Shown here: positions 46,213 through 56,387 of the stretch, one piece after another
How positions within the stretch are numbered: position 1 is the stretch's first letter
Layout: every line of letters starts with the position of its first letter
From: Chitinophagales bacterium
GTDB taxonomy: Bacteria > Bacteroidota > Bacteroidia > Chitinophagales > UBA10324
Length of the DNA stretch: 64,000 bases
Direction: 5' to 3'
NCBI GenBank assembly: GCA_019694975.1
Contig: JAIBAY010000001.1
Location: forward strand, 440,732 to 504,731
Position numbers and translations under genes: made by a program
Notes under the pieces: model-generated
The model's database searches: none
What the model saw: the letters and a program-made list of their open reading frames with translations, nothing else
What the model was told of the DNA's origin: nothing

Positions 46213-46998
46213 TCAGATTGTTGTTGTGCCGGCAAATACCTGTTGCACGGGGCCTTCTAAAAAAATATTGGTGTAATGTGCTTTTGCATCCTTGCTGAAG
46301 TACACTTTAAGCTGCCCGCCAATGGCCTGAATGTCATACACCTGTGAATGCGCATTATTCTCCTGTCGTACCGATGCTGCAATGGCCACTGCCACCGTAC
46401 CGGTGCCGCATGACAAGGTTTCATTTTCAACGCCCCGTTCATAAGTGCGCATACGGCAACCGGTGCCCGATAATTCAGCAAAATTAACGTTGATGCCATC
46501 GGCACGATACATATCTCCATACCTGATTTTTCTTCCTTCTGCCACTACATCCATATCCTGAATATTATCCATAAATTTTACCAGATGCGGTGAACCCGTA
46601 TTTAAAACATAGCCGTCACCGGTAACCTCCACTGCCTTCACCGGACTCATTGAAATTTTTACCTGACCCGTAGCCGCAATAGTTGCCGAATGTGGCCCGT
46701 CAACTGCCAAAAAGTTAGCCTTTTCACCAATGAATCCTGATTTACGGGCAAATATTACAGCGCACCTGCCACCATTTCCGCACATTGATCCGGGCCTCCC
46801 ATCGGCATTGTAATACTGCATTTCAAAATCAAAATCAGGATGTTTCTCCAGCAATATCAGGCCATCGGCACCAATACCGTAATGCCGGTGGCAAAGTTGT
46901 GCGATCAGGGATGTTTCTTTGGGGAAGGTATGCAGCGAGTTGTCAACGAGTATGAAATCGTTGCCTGCACCATGGTATTTCTCAAATGAAAGTTGCAT
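46213..46998 (-). CDS. dapF: diaminopimelate epimerase
   Basis: An enzyme of about 261 residues making meso-diaminopimelate for lysine and peptidoglycan. The two catalytic cysteines are C73 (SMCGNGGRC) and C197 (LSCGTGTVA). The frame is open to 47091, but ATG 46998 gives the family start MQLSFEKYHGAGNDFILVDN, so it is chosen. It is convergent with fmt and divergent from the HtrA gene. Confidence 0.96.
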   Translation of the reverse strand: MQLSFEKYHGAGNDFILVDNSLHTFPKETSLIAQLCHRHYGIGADGLILLEKHPDFDFEMQYYNADGRPGSMCGNGGRCAVIFARKSGFIGEKANFLAVDGPHSATIAATGQVKISMSPVKAVEVTGDGYVLNTGSPHLVKFMDNIQDMDVVAEGRKIRYGDMYRADGINVNFAELSGTGCRMRTYERGVENETLSCGTGTVAVAIAASVRQENNAHSQVYDIQAIGGQLKVYFSKDAKAHYTNIFLEGPVQQVFAGTTTI

Positions 46999-47168
46999 GT
47001 AACAGAAAGAATAGGCAAAGTTGGATTTTTCGGAACATGCTTTACGCACTTGCCAAAGGTAGCCTGCTATGCTTTCTATTGCATGAACCAATTTAATTGC
47101 ACAGCTGTTAAATCTTCCGTTGCCGTTAAAATTTAGTTAAAGTAAAAGCGGTGCAAATTTAACTGTTC

Positions 47169-47176
47169 TACCTTCG
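47169..47176 (+). promoter_or_regulatory. candidate -7 element of the HtrA gene
   Basis: TACCTTCG is a one-mismatch -7 element about 45 bases before the ATG at 47221. No convincing -33 TTTG at the right distance. Confidence 0.3.
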
Positions 47177-47220
47177 TTCTTCGAGGCATATTTTTTGACA
47201 GACAAAATCATCCTAAAAAA

Positions 47221-48714
47221 ATGAAACCCATGAAATTGAGAAATCTGAGTCTTACAGCCTTTGTGGCTATTGTGAGTGCGCTGATTGCTGTTGGTGCATA
47301 TCGTTATCTTGATAACAATCAGCTGCGCACCTTCGAAGAAAAGCAAGCTTCTGCGGCGCGATTTGCACAAGTGAGCTATGCAGGCAACAGTGAAGTGCCG
47401 GCAACACTGGATTTCAGGTATGCCGCAAAACGCACAACACCGGGCGTGGTACACATTAAAACCAGTTATGCTCCCCGCCAGGTTTCGCGCAACGATCAGT
47501 ACAATCCATTCCGTGATTTCTTCGGTGATCAGTTTTCACCTTTCGCACAGCAGCAACCTTCCGAATCATCAGGTTCAGGCGTAATAATTTCAGATGACGG
47601 CTATGTTGTAACGAATAACCACGTTATTGATGACGGTGATAAGATTGAGGTCATATTAGCCGATAAACAGAGTTATGAAGCGAAGGTGGTAGGCACAGAT
47701 CCTTCCACTGATATTGCCTTGCTGAAAATTGATGAGAAGAATCTTCCTTTTATTGCTTTTGGCAATTCAGACTCCGTGGAAGTTGGTCAGTGGGTGCTGG
47801 CAGTAGGTAATCCGTTTAACCTTGAGTCAACCGTTACGGCTGGCATAGTGAGTGCCAAAGGCAGAAATATCAACCTGCTGGCCAGCAGGGATACTGCTGC
47901 GGTAGAATCTTTTATTCAAACTGATGCGGCAGTAAATCCGGGAAACAGTGGTGGAGCGTTGGTGAATATTAACGGCGAACTGGTCGGAATTAATTCAGCA
48001 ATCGCTACTCCTACCGGCACATTTGCCGGTTATTCCTTTGCCGTTCCGGTAAATATTGTTTCAAAAGTGGTGAATGACCTTATGAAGTTCGGCATGGTGC
48101 AGCGTGGTTTCCTTGGTGTACAGATCGCTACCCTCAATGCCGACCTTGCCAAAGAAAAAGGGCTTGATGCAAAAAATCTTACAGGTGTATATGTTGATGG
48201 GGTAAAACCCGGTGGTGCAGGCGAAACGGCCGGACTAAAAGCCGGTGATATCATCACGAAAGTAAACAGTACCATAGTAAATACTTCCCCTGAGTTGCAG
48301 GAACAGGTTTCGCGTTATCACCCTGGTGATAAAATCACTGTCACTTACCTGCGCGACGGAAAAGAAAAAACCGTGGATGTGATCCTGAAAAATAATGAAG
48401 GCAATACTTCATACCTTAAAAAGGATGAAGCCTCAGCCATTGCCGCACTTGGAGCGGAATTTCAGAATCTAAGCGATAAAGAACTGAATCAACTGGGTCT
48501 CACCAGTGGCGTAAGAGTAAGTAAGCTGATGGACGGAAAACTCAGTGCGAACACCAATATGAAAGCCGGTTTCATCATTACCAAAGTCGATAATAAACCG
48601 GTGCGAACGGTGGATGAATTAAAATCCATTCTTGCAAATAAGAAAGGTGGCGTAATGATAGAAGGAAGGTATCCTGACTATCCGGGTCAATACTTTTATG
48701 CATTTGGTCTCTGA
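47221..48714 (+). CDS. Do/HtrA-family periplasmic serine protease (DegP/DegQ-like)
   Basis: A 497-residue envelope protease and chaperone. An N-terminal signal anchor (about 9-28) is followed by a trypsin-like domain with the complete triad H134 (NNHVID), D164 (TDIALLKI) and S243 (NPGNSGGAL), and two PDZ domains (about 285-385 and 405-495). It removes misfolded outer-membrane and periplasmic proteins. The first PDZ keeps the GFLGVQ start. It is followed by a strong terminator. Confidence 0.96.
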   Translation: MKPMKLRNLSLTAFVAIVSALIAVGAYRYLDNNQLRTFEEKQASAARFAQVSYAGNSEVPATLDFRYAAKRTTPGVVHIKTSYAPRQVSRNDQYNPFRDFFGDQFSPFAQQQPSESSGSGVIISDDGYVVTNNHVIDDGDKIEVILADKQSYEAKVVGTDPSTDIALLKIDEKNLPFIAFGNSDSVEVGQWVLAVGNPFNLESTVTAGIVSAKGRNINLLASRDTAAVESFIQTDAAVNPGNSGGALVNINGELVGINSAIATPTGTFAGYSFAVPVNIVSKVVNDLMKFGMVQRGFLGVQIATLNADLAKEKGLDAKNLTGVYVDGVKPGGAGETAGLKAGDIITKVNSTIVNTSPELQEQVSRYHPGDKITVTYLRDGKEKTVDVILKNNEGNTSYLKKDEASAIAALGAEFQNLSDKELNQLGLTSGVRVSKLMDGKLSANTNMKAGFIITKVDNKPVRTVDELKSILANKKGGVMIEGRYPDYPGQYFYAFGL

Positions 48715-48739
48715 AAGGCCTGCATAATACATCTTACCA

Positions 48740-48774
48740 AAGGGTTGCAGCTACAAAACTGCGACCCTTTTTTT
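48740..48774 (+). terminator. intrinsic terminator of the HtrA gene
   Basis: AAGGGTTGCAG (48740-48750) pairs with CTGCGACCCTT (48759-48769, one G-U pair) around an 8-base loop, followed directly by T7. It is 25 bases after the stop codon. Confidence 0.85.
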
Positions 48775-49267
48775 ATTACAGCAATATCTTGTTTTCGAAC
48801 CACGCAGCCATAAGCAATAACCTTAAACAAGGGGTTTTGAATATTTCCATTGTGATTGATTTGCCTGTTCCCATATTTGCCTTACCGCCGGAAATTTGCA
48901 GGCAATTAAATTGCATACAGCATTTCACTGAACCTAAAATCAAACGCGGCTGTGAGATCTGCTTCCCCGCAATTCATTGAAAGATGCCGAAACACAAAGA
49001 TGTTCAGCAAACCTTAAAGAGTGTGCCTTTTTGGATAAACTCAGGCTGCTCTGTAAGGTATAATGCGAATCCACATTGATGCTGAAGGCAGGAAGCCGGT
49101 CGCTGACATGGCTTTTACCCGGATACATACCTGCAGGTATTGAAAATGATTTGTAAGCATATTGTCATGTTTCATAGCCGGAAATCGCATTTGCAGACAT
49201 CAATTGGCACCAACTTAATGATATACAGTCACTTTGTTTTAACTTCGCCGAAATTTCCAATAATACC
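48775..49267. other. about 490-base spacer before the tandem surface-protein genes
   Basis: It carries no credible gene: a 63-codon frame at 48789-48980 has no motif. A 14-bp palindrome ATACCTGCAGGTAT lies at 49127-49140. A -7-like TAACTTCG at 49240-49247 is 20 bases from the next ATG but has no proper -33. Confidence 0.4.
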
Positions 49268-51940
49268 ATGAAAAAATTCTACCTCTTAAGCTTGCTGCTG
49301 TGTTGCTTTACACTTAAATCATCACTGGCCAGCATCTATTATGTAACCAATAACAATCCGAGCGGAACAGGCTCATTGGGTGGCGCTATTACCAGTGCAA
49401 ACAATCACATTGGTAAGGACTCCGTGTATTTTAATATTCCGGTAGGAAGTGTTGCGAGCAGAACCATCACACTCAGTGCTATTTTCCCTTTGCCTTCCAT
49501 TACGGATCCATTAGTGATTGATGGAACATCTCAGCCGACAGGCGGTAGTTTTGGTATCACGAATGCAAAGATTCAGATCAAAGCGGCCGACTATCTCACT
49601 TCAGCCCTTGTTGTAGCTGCCGCAGATTGTGAGATCTATGGTTTATATATTCACCATTTTGTTGACGGCGTCATCATTTCAGGTGGCGATTTTAAATTCG
49701 GAGCCGTGAATTTCGGCAACGTGATAAATGATTGCACGTCCAACTGCATCAAGGTCACCAATGTTATCACCGGATCATTTCTTTCACTCTTTGTCGGAAC
49801 CGATACATTAGGCAGTGCCGTTGCAGCTCCAACGGCCAATGGCATTTATATCTCTGGATCAAAAAAAATAACGATTGGCGGAAAGCAGGCCGGTGTTCGA
49901 AACACTATATCAGGCAACAACAATGGTATTTATGTGGCAGACAGTAAATTCATCGATATTCAGGGTAATTATATAGGCACAGACTATAACGGCGCTTTTG
50001 CAGTGCCAAATACCAACGGCATAGTAATGACGCAGGGAACTTATAACTGCGAAATAGGCGGTGATTCAGTTAAAGAGAGAAATCTGATTTCCGGCAACAG
50101 CGCTGCAGGTTTTGATTTGGAAATCTATTCTTCGCTGATTGACGGTAATTATATCGGCGTGGATGCTACCGGCACTTTGCCGCTGGGCAATGGAACCTAC
50201 GGCATTTACTTCCGGAACCTCTCGCATGACAACGTGATTGGAGGAACCACCGCCGGCGTTGGAAATACCATTGCTTACAACGGCAGTGAAGCAATATATT
50301 TTCAGAATGAAGGCGTGAAAAATATTTCCATCCGCACCAACCATATCTATTGCAACTCACAGACAACGGGCACCGGAGGCATCGTTACCAATGGCGGTAA
50401 CCAGGGCATCCTTCCTCCAATCATCGTGATTGTAACACCAACCTACATTTCAGGTTATGCGCAGCCTTATTCGCAGGTAGATGTGTATGCTGCCAGTACC
50501 TGTGAGAAGTGTGAGGGAGCCACGTTTCTTGCCACTATTGATGCAGATGGATCCGGAATTTTCATTGCCAATGTAAATTCTTCCGGTAAGGTTACCGTGA
50601 CTGCCAATGATGCTGTTGGAAACACTTCCGCTTTTGCAACCTGCCAGGATACTTCCAGCACCAGTTGCATTATCTCCGGCTTTGCGGCATCATCCAGCGA
50701 AGCCTGCAGTAATGTCAACATTACTTTTACCGATCAGTCGCTGCCCGCACCAGGCCTGACAATCAGCTCATGGGAGTGGGATTTTGGCGATAACAGCTAT
50801 TCCACTGAAACCAATCCATCGCACGTTTATACATCACCCGGAAATTATACGGTGCAACTCGTGGTGGGCACCACATCCGGATGTACTGATACCACCACAC
50901 AACTCATCACTATCGCCGAAGGTATCAATACGATCATTTCCGCAGACAGCGTTGGCTGTATCGGCACGGTACTGCATTTTAAAGATGTTTCGATACCCAT
51001 CAGCGGCACCTTTATCGTTTCCTGGGCGTGGGACCTTGGTGATGGTACGACCTCTTTCTTCAATGAATTTGATTATGCTTATGAAGAACCCGGATTTTAT
51101 ACCGTAGTGATGTCGGTGCTCAACAGCGATGGCTGCCCTGGTACCGACACGCTGACAGTAAACATTCAGTCTGCACCTTCTGCAGATTTTTCGGTATTGC
51201 CGCTCTTATGCCCCCTGGAAGCTGCGACGTTTACAGATCTTTCAACGGCCGGGGTGGGCGACAGTGTGGTATCATGGCATTGGGATTTTGGTGATGGTGA
51301 TACCAGCACGCTTCAAAATCCTTCGCATGCTTACCTCGCTTCCGGCATCTATACCGTGGATTTAACAGTAGAAAATAGCCTCGGTTGTGCATCTACCGTC
51401 AGCAAACAAGTGGAGGTTGTATCCGGCGGTGAAGCCGATTTTACCTTTGTCGTTTCAGGCAATACGGTTTTCTTTACCAATACTTCTGTATTTCCGGCTG
51501 ACTTTGATGTTAAATGGAAATTCGGTGACGGCGCAACCAGCAATCAGGTCAGTCCGACACACACCTTCCCTTCAACAGATAACTACCTCGTTTGTATGAT
51601 TGTGTTAGACAATACCTGCGGGCTCAATGACACCACCTGTAAAAACGTATTCGTAATTGTAGGCGTTGATGAACCGGAATGGTTGAGCAATACCAATGTT
51701 TACCCCAATCCAGCTACAGACAGGATTTTCCTTGACAATCTGCCTGCTTCAGCCAGCATCCAATCACTCAGGTTGCTAAATACCATGGGCATGGAGATGC
51801 AAAGATGGAACGATCTTCCGCTGAGCACCCCTACACTTTCATTACGCCTTGCGGATACCACAAACGGTTTGTACTACCTGGAGATGAAACTGGATGACAA
51901 AATTTATATGAAGAAAATATTGATTCTTCAACAGGAATAA
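49268..51940 (+). CDS. T9SS surface protein: beta-helix plus four PKD domains
   Basis: An 890-residue exported protein. Signal peptide (to about 21), an N-terminal parallel beta-helix (about 22-400) with repeated GNYIGTD/NGIYIS-type rungs and a GxxGSLGGAITSAN start, a short beta domain (about 400-470), four PKD domains (cores WEWDFGD, WAWDLGD, WHWDFGD, VKWKFGD, between about 495 and 795), and a T9SS type A tail (about 810-890, NVYPNPATDRIF). It resembles large surface adhesins or polysaccharide-binding proteins. No catalytic residues are evident, although polysaccharide lyases also use this helix. Its paralogue begins 24 bases downstream. Confidence 0.88.
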   Translation: MKKFYLLSLLLCCFTLKSSLASIYYVTNNNPSGTGSLGGAITSANNHIGKDSVYFNIPVGSVASRTITLSAIFPLPSITDPLVIDGTSQPTGGSFGITNAKIQIKAADYLTSALVVAAADCEIYGLYIHHFVDGVIISGGDFKFGAVNFGNVINDCTSNCIKVTNVITGSFLSLFVGTDTLGSAVAAPTANGIYISGSKKITIGGKQAGVRNTISGNNNGIYVADSKFIDIQGNYIGTDYNGAFAVPNTNGIVMTQGTYNCEIGGDSVKERNLISGNSAAGFDLEIYSSLIDGNYIGVDATGTLPLGNGTYGIYFRNLSHDNVIGGTTAGVGNTIAYNGSEAIYFQNEGVKNISIRTNHIYCNSQTTGTGGIVTNGGNQGILPPIIVIVTPTYISGYAQPYSQVDVYAASTCEKCEGATFLATIDADGSGIFIANVNSSGKVTVTANDAVGNTSAFATCQDTSSTSCIISGFAASSSEACSNVNITFTDQSLPAPGLTISSWEWDFGDNSYSTETNPSHVYTSPGNYTVQLVVGTTSGCTDTTTQLITIAEGINTIISADSVGCIGTVLHFKDVSIPISGTFIVSWAWDLGDGTTSFFNEFDYAYEEPGFYTVVMSVLNSDGCPGTDTLTVNIQSAPSADFSVLPLLCPLEAATFTDLSTAGVGDSVVSWHWDFGDGDTSTLQNPSHAYLASGIYTVDLTVENSLGCASTVSKQVEVVSGGEADFTFVVSGNTVFFTNTSVFPADFDVKWKFGDGATSNQVSPTHTFPSTDNYLVCMIVLDNTCGLNDTTCKNVFVIVGVDEPEWLSNTNVYPNPATDRIFLDNLPASASIQSLRLLNTMGMEMQRWNDLPLSTPTLSLRLADTTNGLYYLEMKLDDKIYMKKILILQQE

Positions 51941-51964
51941 TTTTTTAACAAAAATACTTCTTAC

Positions 51965-54337
51965 ATGAAGTTGAGACTTATAGCCTCCATCCTGTTTATC
52001 AGTGTACTTCAATTGGCAAAGGCCGATGTGTTTACGGTAATCAATAACCAGGACAGCGGGCCGGGCTCTTTGCGGCAGGCAATTACAGATGCTAATAACC
52101 ATGCCGGCAACGACAAGATTAATTTTGATATTCCTGCAGGCGACGTTGCATCGAGAACCATAACGCTGCAAACCGTACTGCCTGATGTAACGGGGCCAAC
52201 TATTATTGATGCCACGACGCAACCACTGGGTAATGCATTCGGTATTTCTTATGCACGCATTCAACTGACAACGAATGCAACCGGTATGCAACAGGCATTT
52301 GCTTTCTATGCCGACTCCTGTGAAGCCTATGGATTCTTTATCAATAAATTTGAGAATGGAATTATTATCAACGGAACTTATTCGAAAGTAGGCGCCATTC
52401 AAAAAGGCAACGTTATATTTAACTGCAGCACCTCCGCCATTGATATCGAATTTACCAATCATGCGGCCTTACAAGGCAACCTGATTGGTGTGGATACTGC
52501 CGGTGTGATGATTACCGGAGCAACAGGCGATGGCATTAAGGTGGTGAACTCTTACCTCGTTAGTATCGGCGGGAAAACACTGCTGGCCTATAATGTTATT
52601 TCTGGCAACAACAATGGAATACGGCTGCAGAATGCCACCTTCGTGGATATTAACAGTAATAACATCGGCACAAGCCCATCCGGTGTTATTGCACAACCTA
52701 ATGCTTATGGCATTTACTGTACTGGCATCAATAATAATATTGAAGTCGGCGGTGATTCACTCTTTGAGCGAAATCTCATTTCAGGGAATCTGAACAGCGG
52801 CATCTACGGTGTACTTTCCAATTCCGCCATTCAAGGCAATGTAATTGGATTAAACATCAACGGAGTTGCATTAGGAAACGGAGGTTATGGGATCTATCTC
52901 ACTTTTGGTTCAGCAGACAATATTATCGGCGGCGAGCTGCTGAAAACCAATGTGATTGCCAAAAACGGGCAGGAAGCGATTGCTTTTCAGAATGGTACCT
53001 GTGTACGCAATACCATTACAAGAAACAGCATGTTCTGCAATTCAACTGTGTCAGGCAACGGTGGCATCAAACTGAATCAGGCAAACGGAGCGATTGCCGC
53101 GCCACAATTGCAGATCGTGAATCCGGCAGGCATTGCCGGCTCCACTGTTCCCAATGGGCTGGTTGAAATTTTTGCCAACGACAGCTGCAACTTTTGCGAA
53201 GGAAGTTATTACCTCACTACCCTGACTGCCAACGCGAATGGTGTATTTGTATACACTGCGCCTGTCACAGGATCCGTAACAGCCACTGCTACTGATGCCA
53301 ACGGAAACACTTCCGCATTTGCCAATTGTCAAGATACGAGCGCTGCTGTATGCATCGTTGCTGACTTCATGGCTACTGGTGTAAAATGCGAGAACCAGCT
53401 AATCACGTTTCTCGATCAAACAGTTACAAAACCATTTACCAATGTCACTTCCTGGATATGGAATTTCGGTGACGGCGTAACCTCTACACAGTCCTCACCG
53501 GCACATGCTTATGCCGTTGCGGGTACTTATGCAGTAAAACTGATTGCTTTCAATTCAACCGGTTGTTCCGATACCGTTATACAAGATCTTGTGATCAATG
53601 CATTGCCGGAAGCTGATTTTAATACGATACCCGTTTCCTGTGTTGGTGACATTGTTCACTTTGATGATGCATCAAGCGGAGATGTCACGCTGCGCTACTG
53701 GGAATTCGGCGATGGCGGTACCAGTACCAGTATTTTTCCGACGCATAGTTATGGAACGCCCGGACTTTACACAGTAACGCTTACCGTTACCAATGGCAAC
53801 GGCTGCACTGATTCCAAATCATCCAACATTGTGATCGCGCCGCAACCTGTTGCAGGATTTACCGCCGCAGTTACTGATCTGACTGCCGCCTTTACCAACA
53901 CTTCCAGTTTCAATGCACAGCATTCCTTCTCCTGGAATTTTGATGACGGCAATACAAGCACATTGCAAAACCCAACGCATACTTATGCCAATGCCGGCAC
54001 TTATAATGTTTGCCTGTTTGTGTATGATTCCCTTTGTCAATCCGGGAGCATGTTATGCAACCTTATTGATGTGATAACCGGTATTAATGATCCGGCAGGC
54101 AGTGAAACGCTCGGCATCTTCCCTAATCCTGCTTCGGGATACGTGGTAGTCAGCAGCAGTCTCAATGTAAAGCAGATTCGCCTCACTACAATGCAAGGGA
54201 AAATGATGGCCGACCTTATGCAACCAATAACACAAGGCTCCATCACGCTCTCATTACCTGAACTTGCCCCTGGTTGTTACCTGCTTTTCCTGGAAACTGA
54301 TAAAGGAACAATTGCCCGCAAAATTTTTATAGAGTGA
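51965..54337 (+). CDS. T9SS surface protein: beta-helix plus three PKD domains (paralogue)
   Basis: A 790-residue tandem paralogue of the gene just upstream. Same architecture: signal peptide, beta-helix (about 20-370, SGPGSLRQAITDANN start), linker domain, PKD domains (WIWNFGD, RYWEFGD, FSWNFDD, one fewer than its neighbour) and a T9SS type A tail (about 715-790, IFPNPASGYVVV). The pair shares the unusual NTSAFANCQDTS-like junction between helix and PKD region. The 24-base gap implies one transcript. A strong terminator follows. Confidence 0.88.
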   Translation: MKLRLIASILFISVLQLAKADVFTVINNQDSGPGSLRQAITDANNHAGNDKINFDIPAGDVASRTITLQTVLPDVTGPTIIDATTQPLGNAFGISYARIQLTTNATGMQQAFAFYADSCEAYGFFINKFENGIIINGTYSKVGAIQKGNVIFNCSTSAIDIEFTNHAALQGNLIGVDTAGVMITGATGDGIKVVNSYLVSIGGKTLLAYNVISGNNNGIRLQNATFVDINSNNIGTSPSGVIAQPNAYGIYCTGINNNIEVGGDSLFERNLISGNLNSGIYGVLSNSAIQGNVIGLNINGVALGNGGYGIYLTFGSADNIIGGELLKTNVIAKNGQEAIAFQNGTCVRNTITRNSMFCNSTVSGNGGIKLNQANGAIAAPQLQIVNPAGIAGSTVPNGLVEIFANDSCNFCEGSYYLTTLTANANGVFVYTAPVTGSVTATATDANGNTSAFANCQDTSAAVCIVADFMATGVKCENQLITFLDQTVTKPFTNVTSWIWNFGDGVTSTQSSPAHAYAVAGTYAVKLIAFNSTGCSDTVIQDLVINALPEADFNTIPVSCVGDIVHFDDASSGDVTLRYWEFGDGGTSTSIFPTHSYGTPGLYTVTLTVTNGNGCTDSKSSNIVIAPQPVAGFTAAVTDLTAAFTNTSSFNAQHSFSWNFDDGNTSTLQNPTHTYANAGTYNVCLFVYDSLCQSGSMLCNLIDVITGINDPAGSETLGIFPNPASGYVVVSSSLNVKQIRLTTMQGKMMADLMQPITQGSITLSLPELAPGCYLLFLETDKGTIARKIFIE

Positions 54338-54367
54338 TTGAGCGATGATTTTGCATTCACCTGAAAC

Positions 54368-54400
54368 AAACGCCCCGGAAAACTTCGGGGCGTTTATTGT
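54368..54400 (+). terminator. terminator after the tandem surface-protein genes
   Basis: AAACGCCCCG (54368-54377) and CGGGGCGTTT (54386-54395) form a perfect 10-bp stem with an 8-base loop, followed by a short T-rich run. It begins 30 bases after the stop codon. Confidence 0.85.
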
Positions 54401-54464
54401 TGCCGGGTAAATGTTGATCTTTCATTGCCGGTCATAAAAATCCACCTTAATCAATTCCGAACTT

Positions 54465-54473
54465 TATCTTTGC
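54465..54473 (+). promoter_or_regulatory. -7 element of icd
   Basis: TATCTTTGC matches TAnnTTTG. The leader to the ATG at 54597 would be about 115-120 bases. No clear TTTG partner upstream. Confidence 0.4.
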
Positions 54474-54596
54474 AGGTATAGCTGATTTATGGTGAATGAT
54501 TTTCGTGTTACGGGTTTCTCCATTTTAATTTTGAAAATGAAGGGCCGTTTTACTTTTCGCCACATGAATTCTTAACCGATCATTAAACAATAACAA

Positions 54597-55925
<1,329 letters not shown>

Positions 55926-56387
55926 CGATGATTGCCAGCAATAAGGCAATCAGCGCGCTTTCCAACCCTTCAAATGTAAAGATGATTCATTCCTCATTCG
56001 GTAACGAATGAGGAATGAAAGTACCATGCCTTCTTTGCTCAGCTACATCAGGCTGAAAAAATGCTGCCCATCCGCACATCAACTAATCACCTGTATCGAA
56101 GTGCTGTGGCTATTCCAATAAATATCTTTTACAGCATTCAGTGCCATCGCAAGATGTTCCGGGATATCAAACTGCGCGGGTTACCCTGCAGTCATGGATG
56201 CATTGAGCTCATATCACTTTCTTACCGCCGGAATACACAAAATGTACATCGGAGGATTCAAAAATTTCCGTCATAGCTGCATTGCATATCCGGTGATTGC
56301 GCCGCACCGTATCGGTTATCGGATTAAAACAAAAAATTATAGAGCGAATTCCGATCGCACTGAATCAATTTGATATTTTTACATGGT
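55926..56387. other. about 460-base spacer after icd
   Basis: It contains a perfect 15-bp hairpin at 55986-56019 (listed separately) and a 71-codon frame at 56061-56276 with no motif, not called. A TATTTTTAC element at 56374-56382 abuts the kinase start. Otherwise nothing recognised. Confidence 0.45.
55986..56019. terminator. perfect 15-bp hairpin with GUAA loop after icd
   Basis: TTCATTCCTCATTCG (55986-56000) and CGAATGAGGAATGAA (56005-56019) pair completely around GTAA, a GNRA-type tetraloop. It lies 61 bases after the icd stop. There is no U-tract on either side, so it may be a transcript-end stabiliser or a factor-dependent stop rather than an intrinsic terminator. Confidence 0.55.

Noticed and set aside
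48789..48980. 63-codon frame after the HtrA terminator
   Set aside because: No recognisable motif or start context; likely chance.
56061..56276. 71-codon frame in the spacer after icd
   Set aside because: Composition rich in arginine, serine and isoleucine with no motif. It ends well before the kinase promoter. Not credible as a gene.
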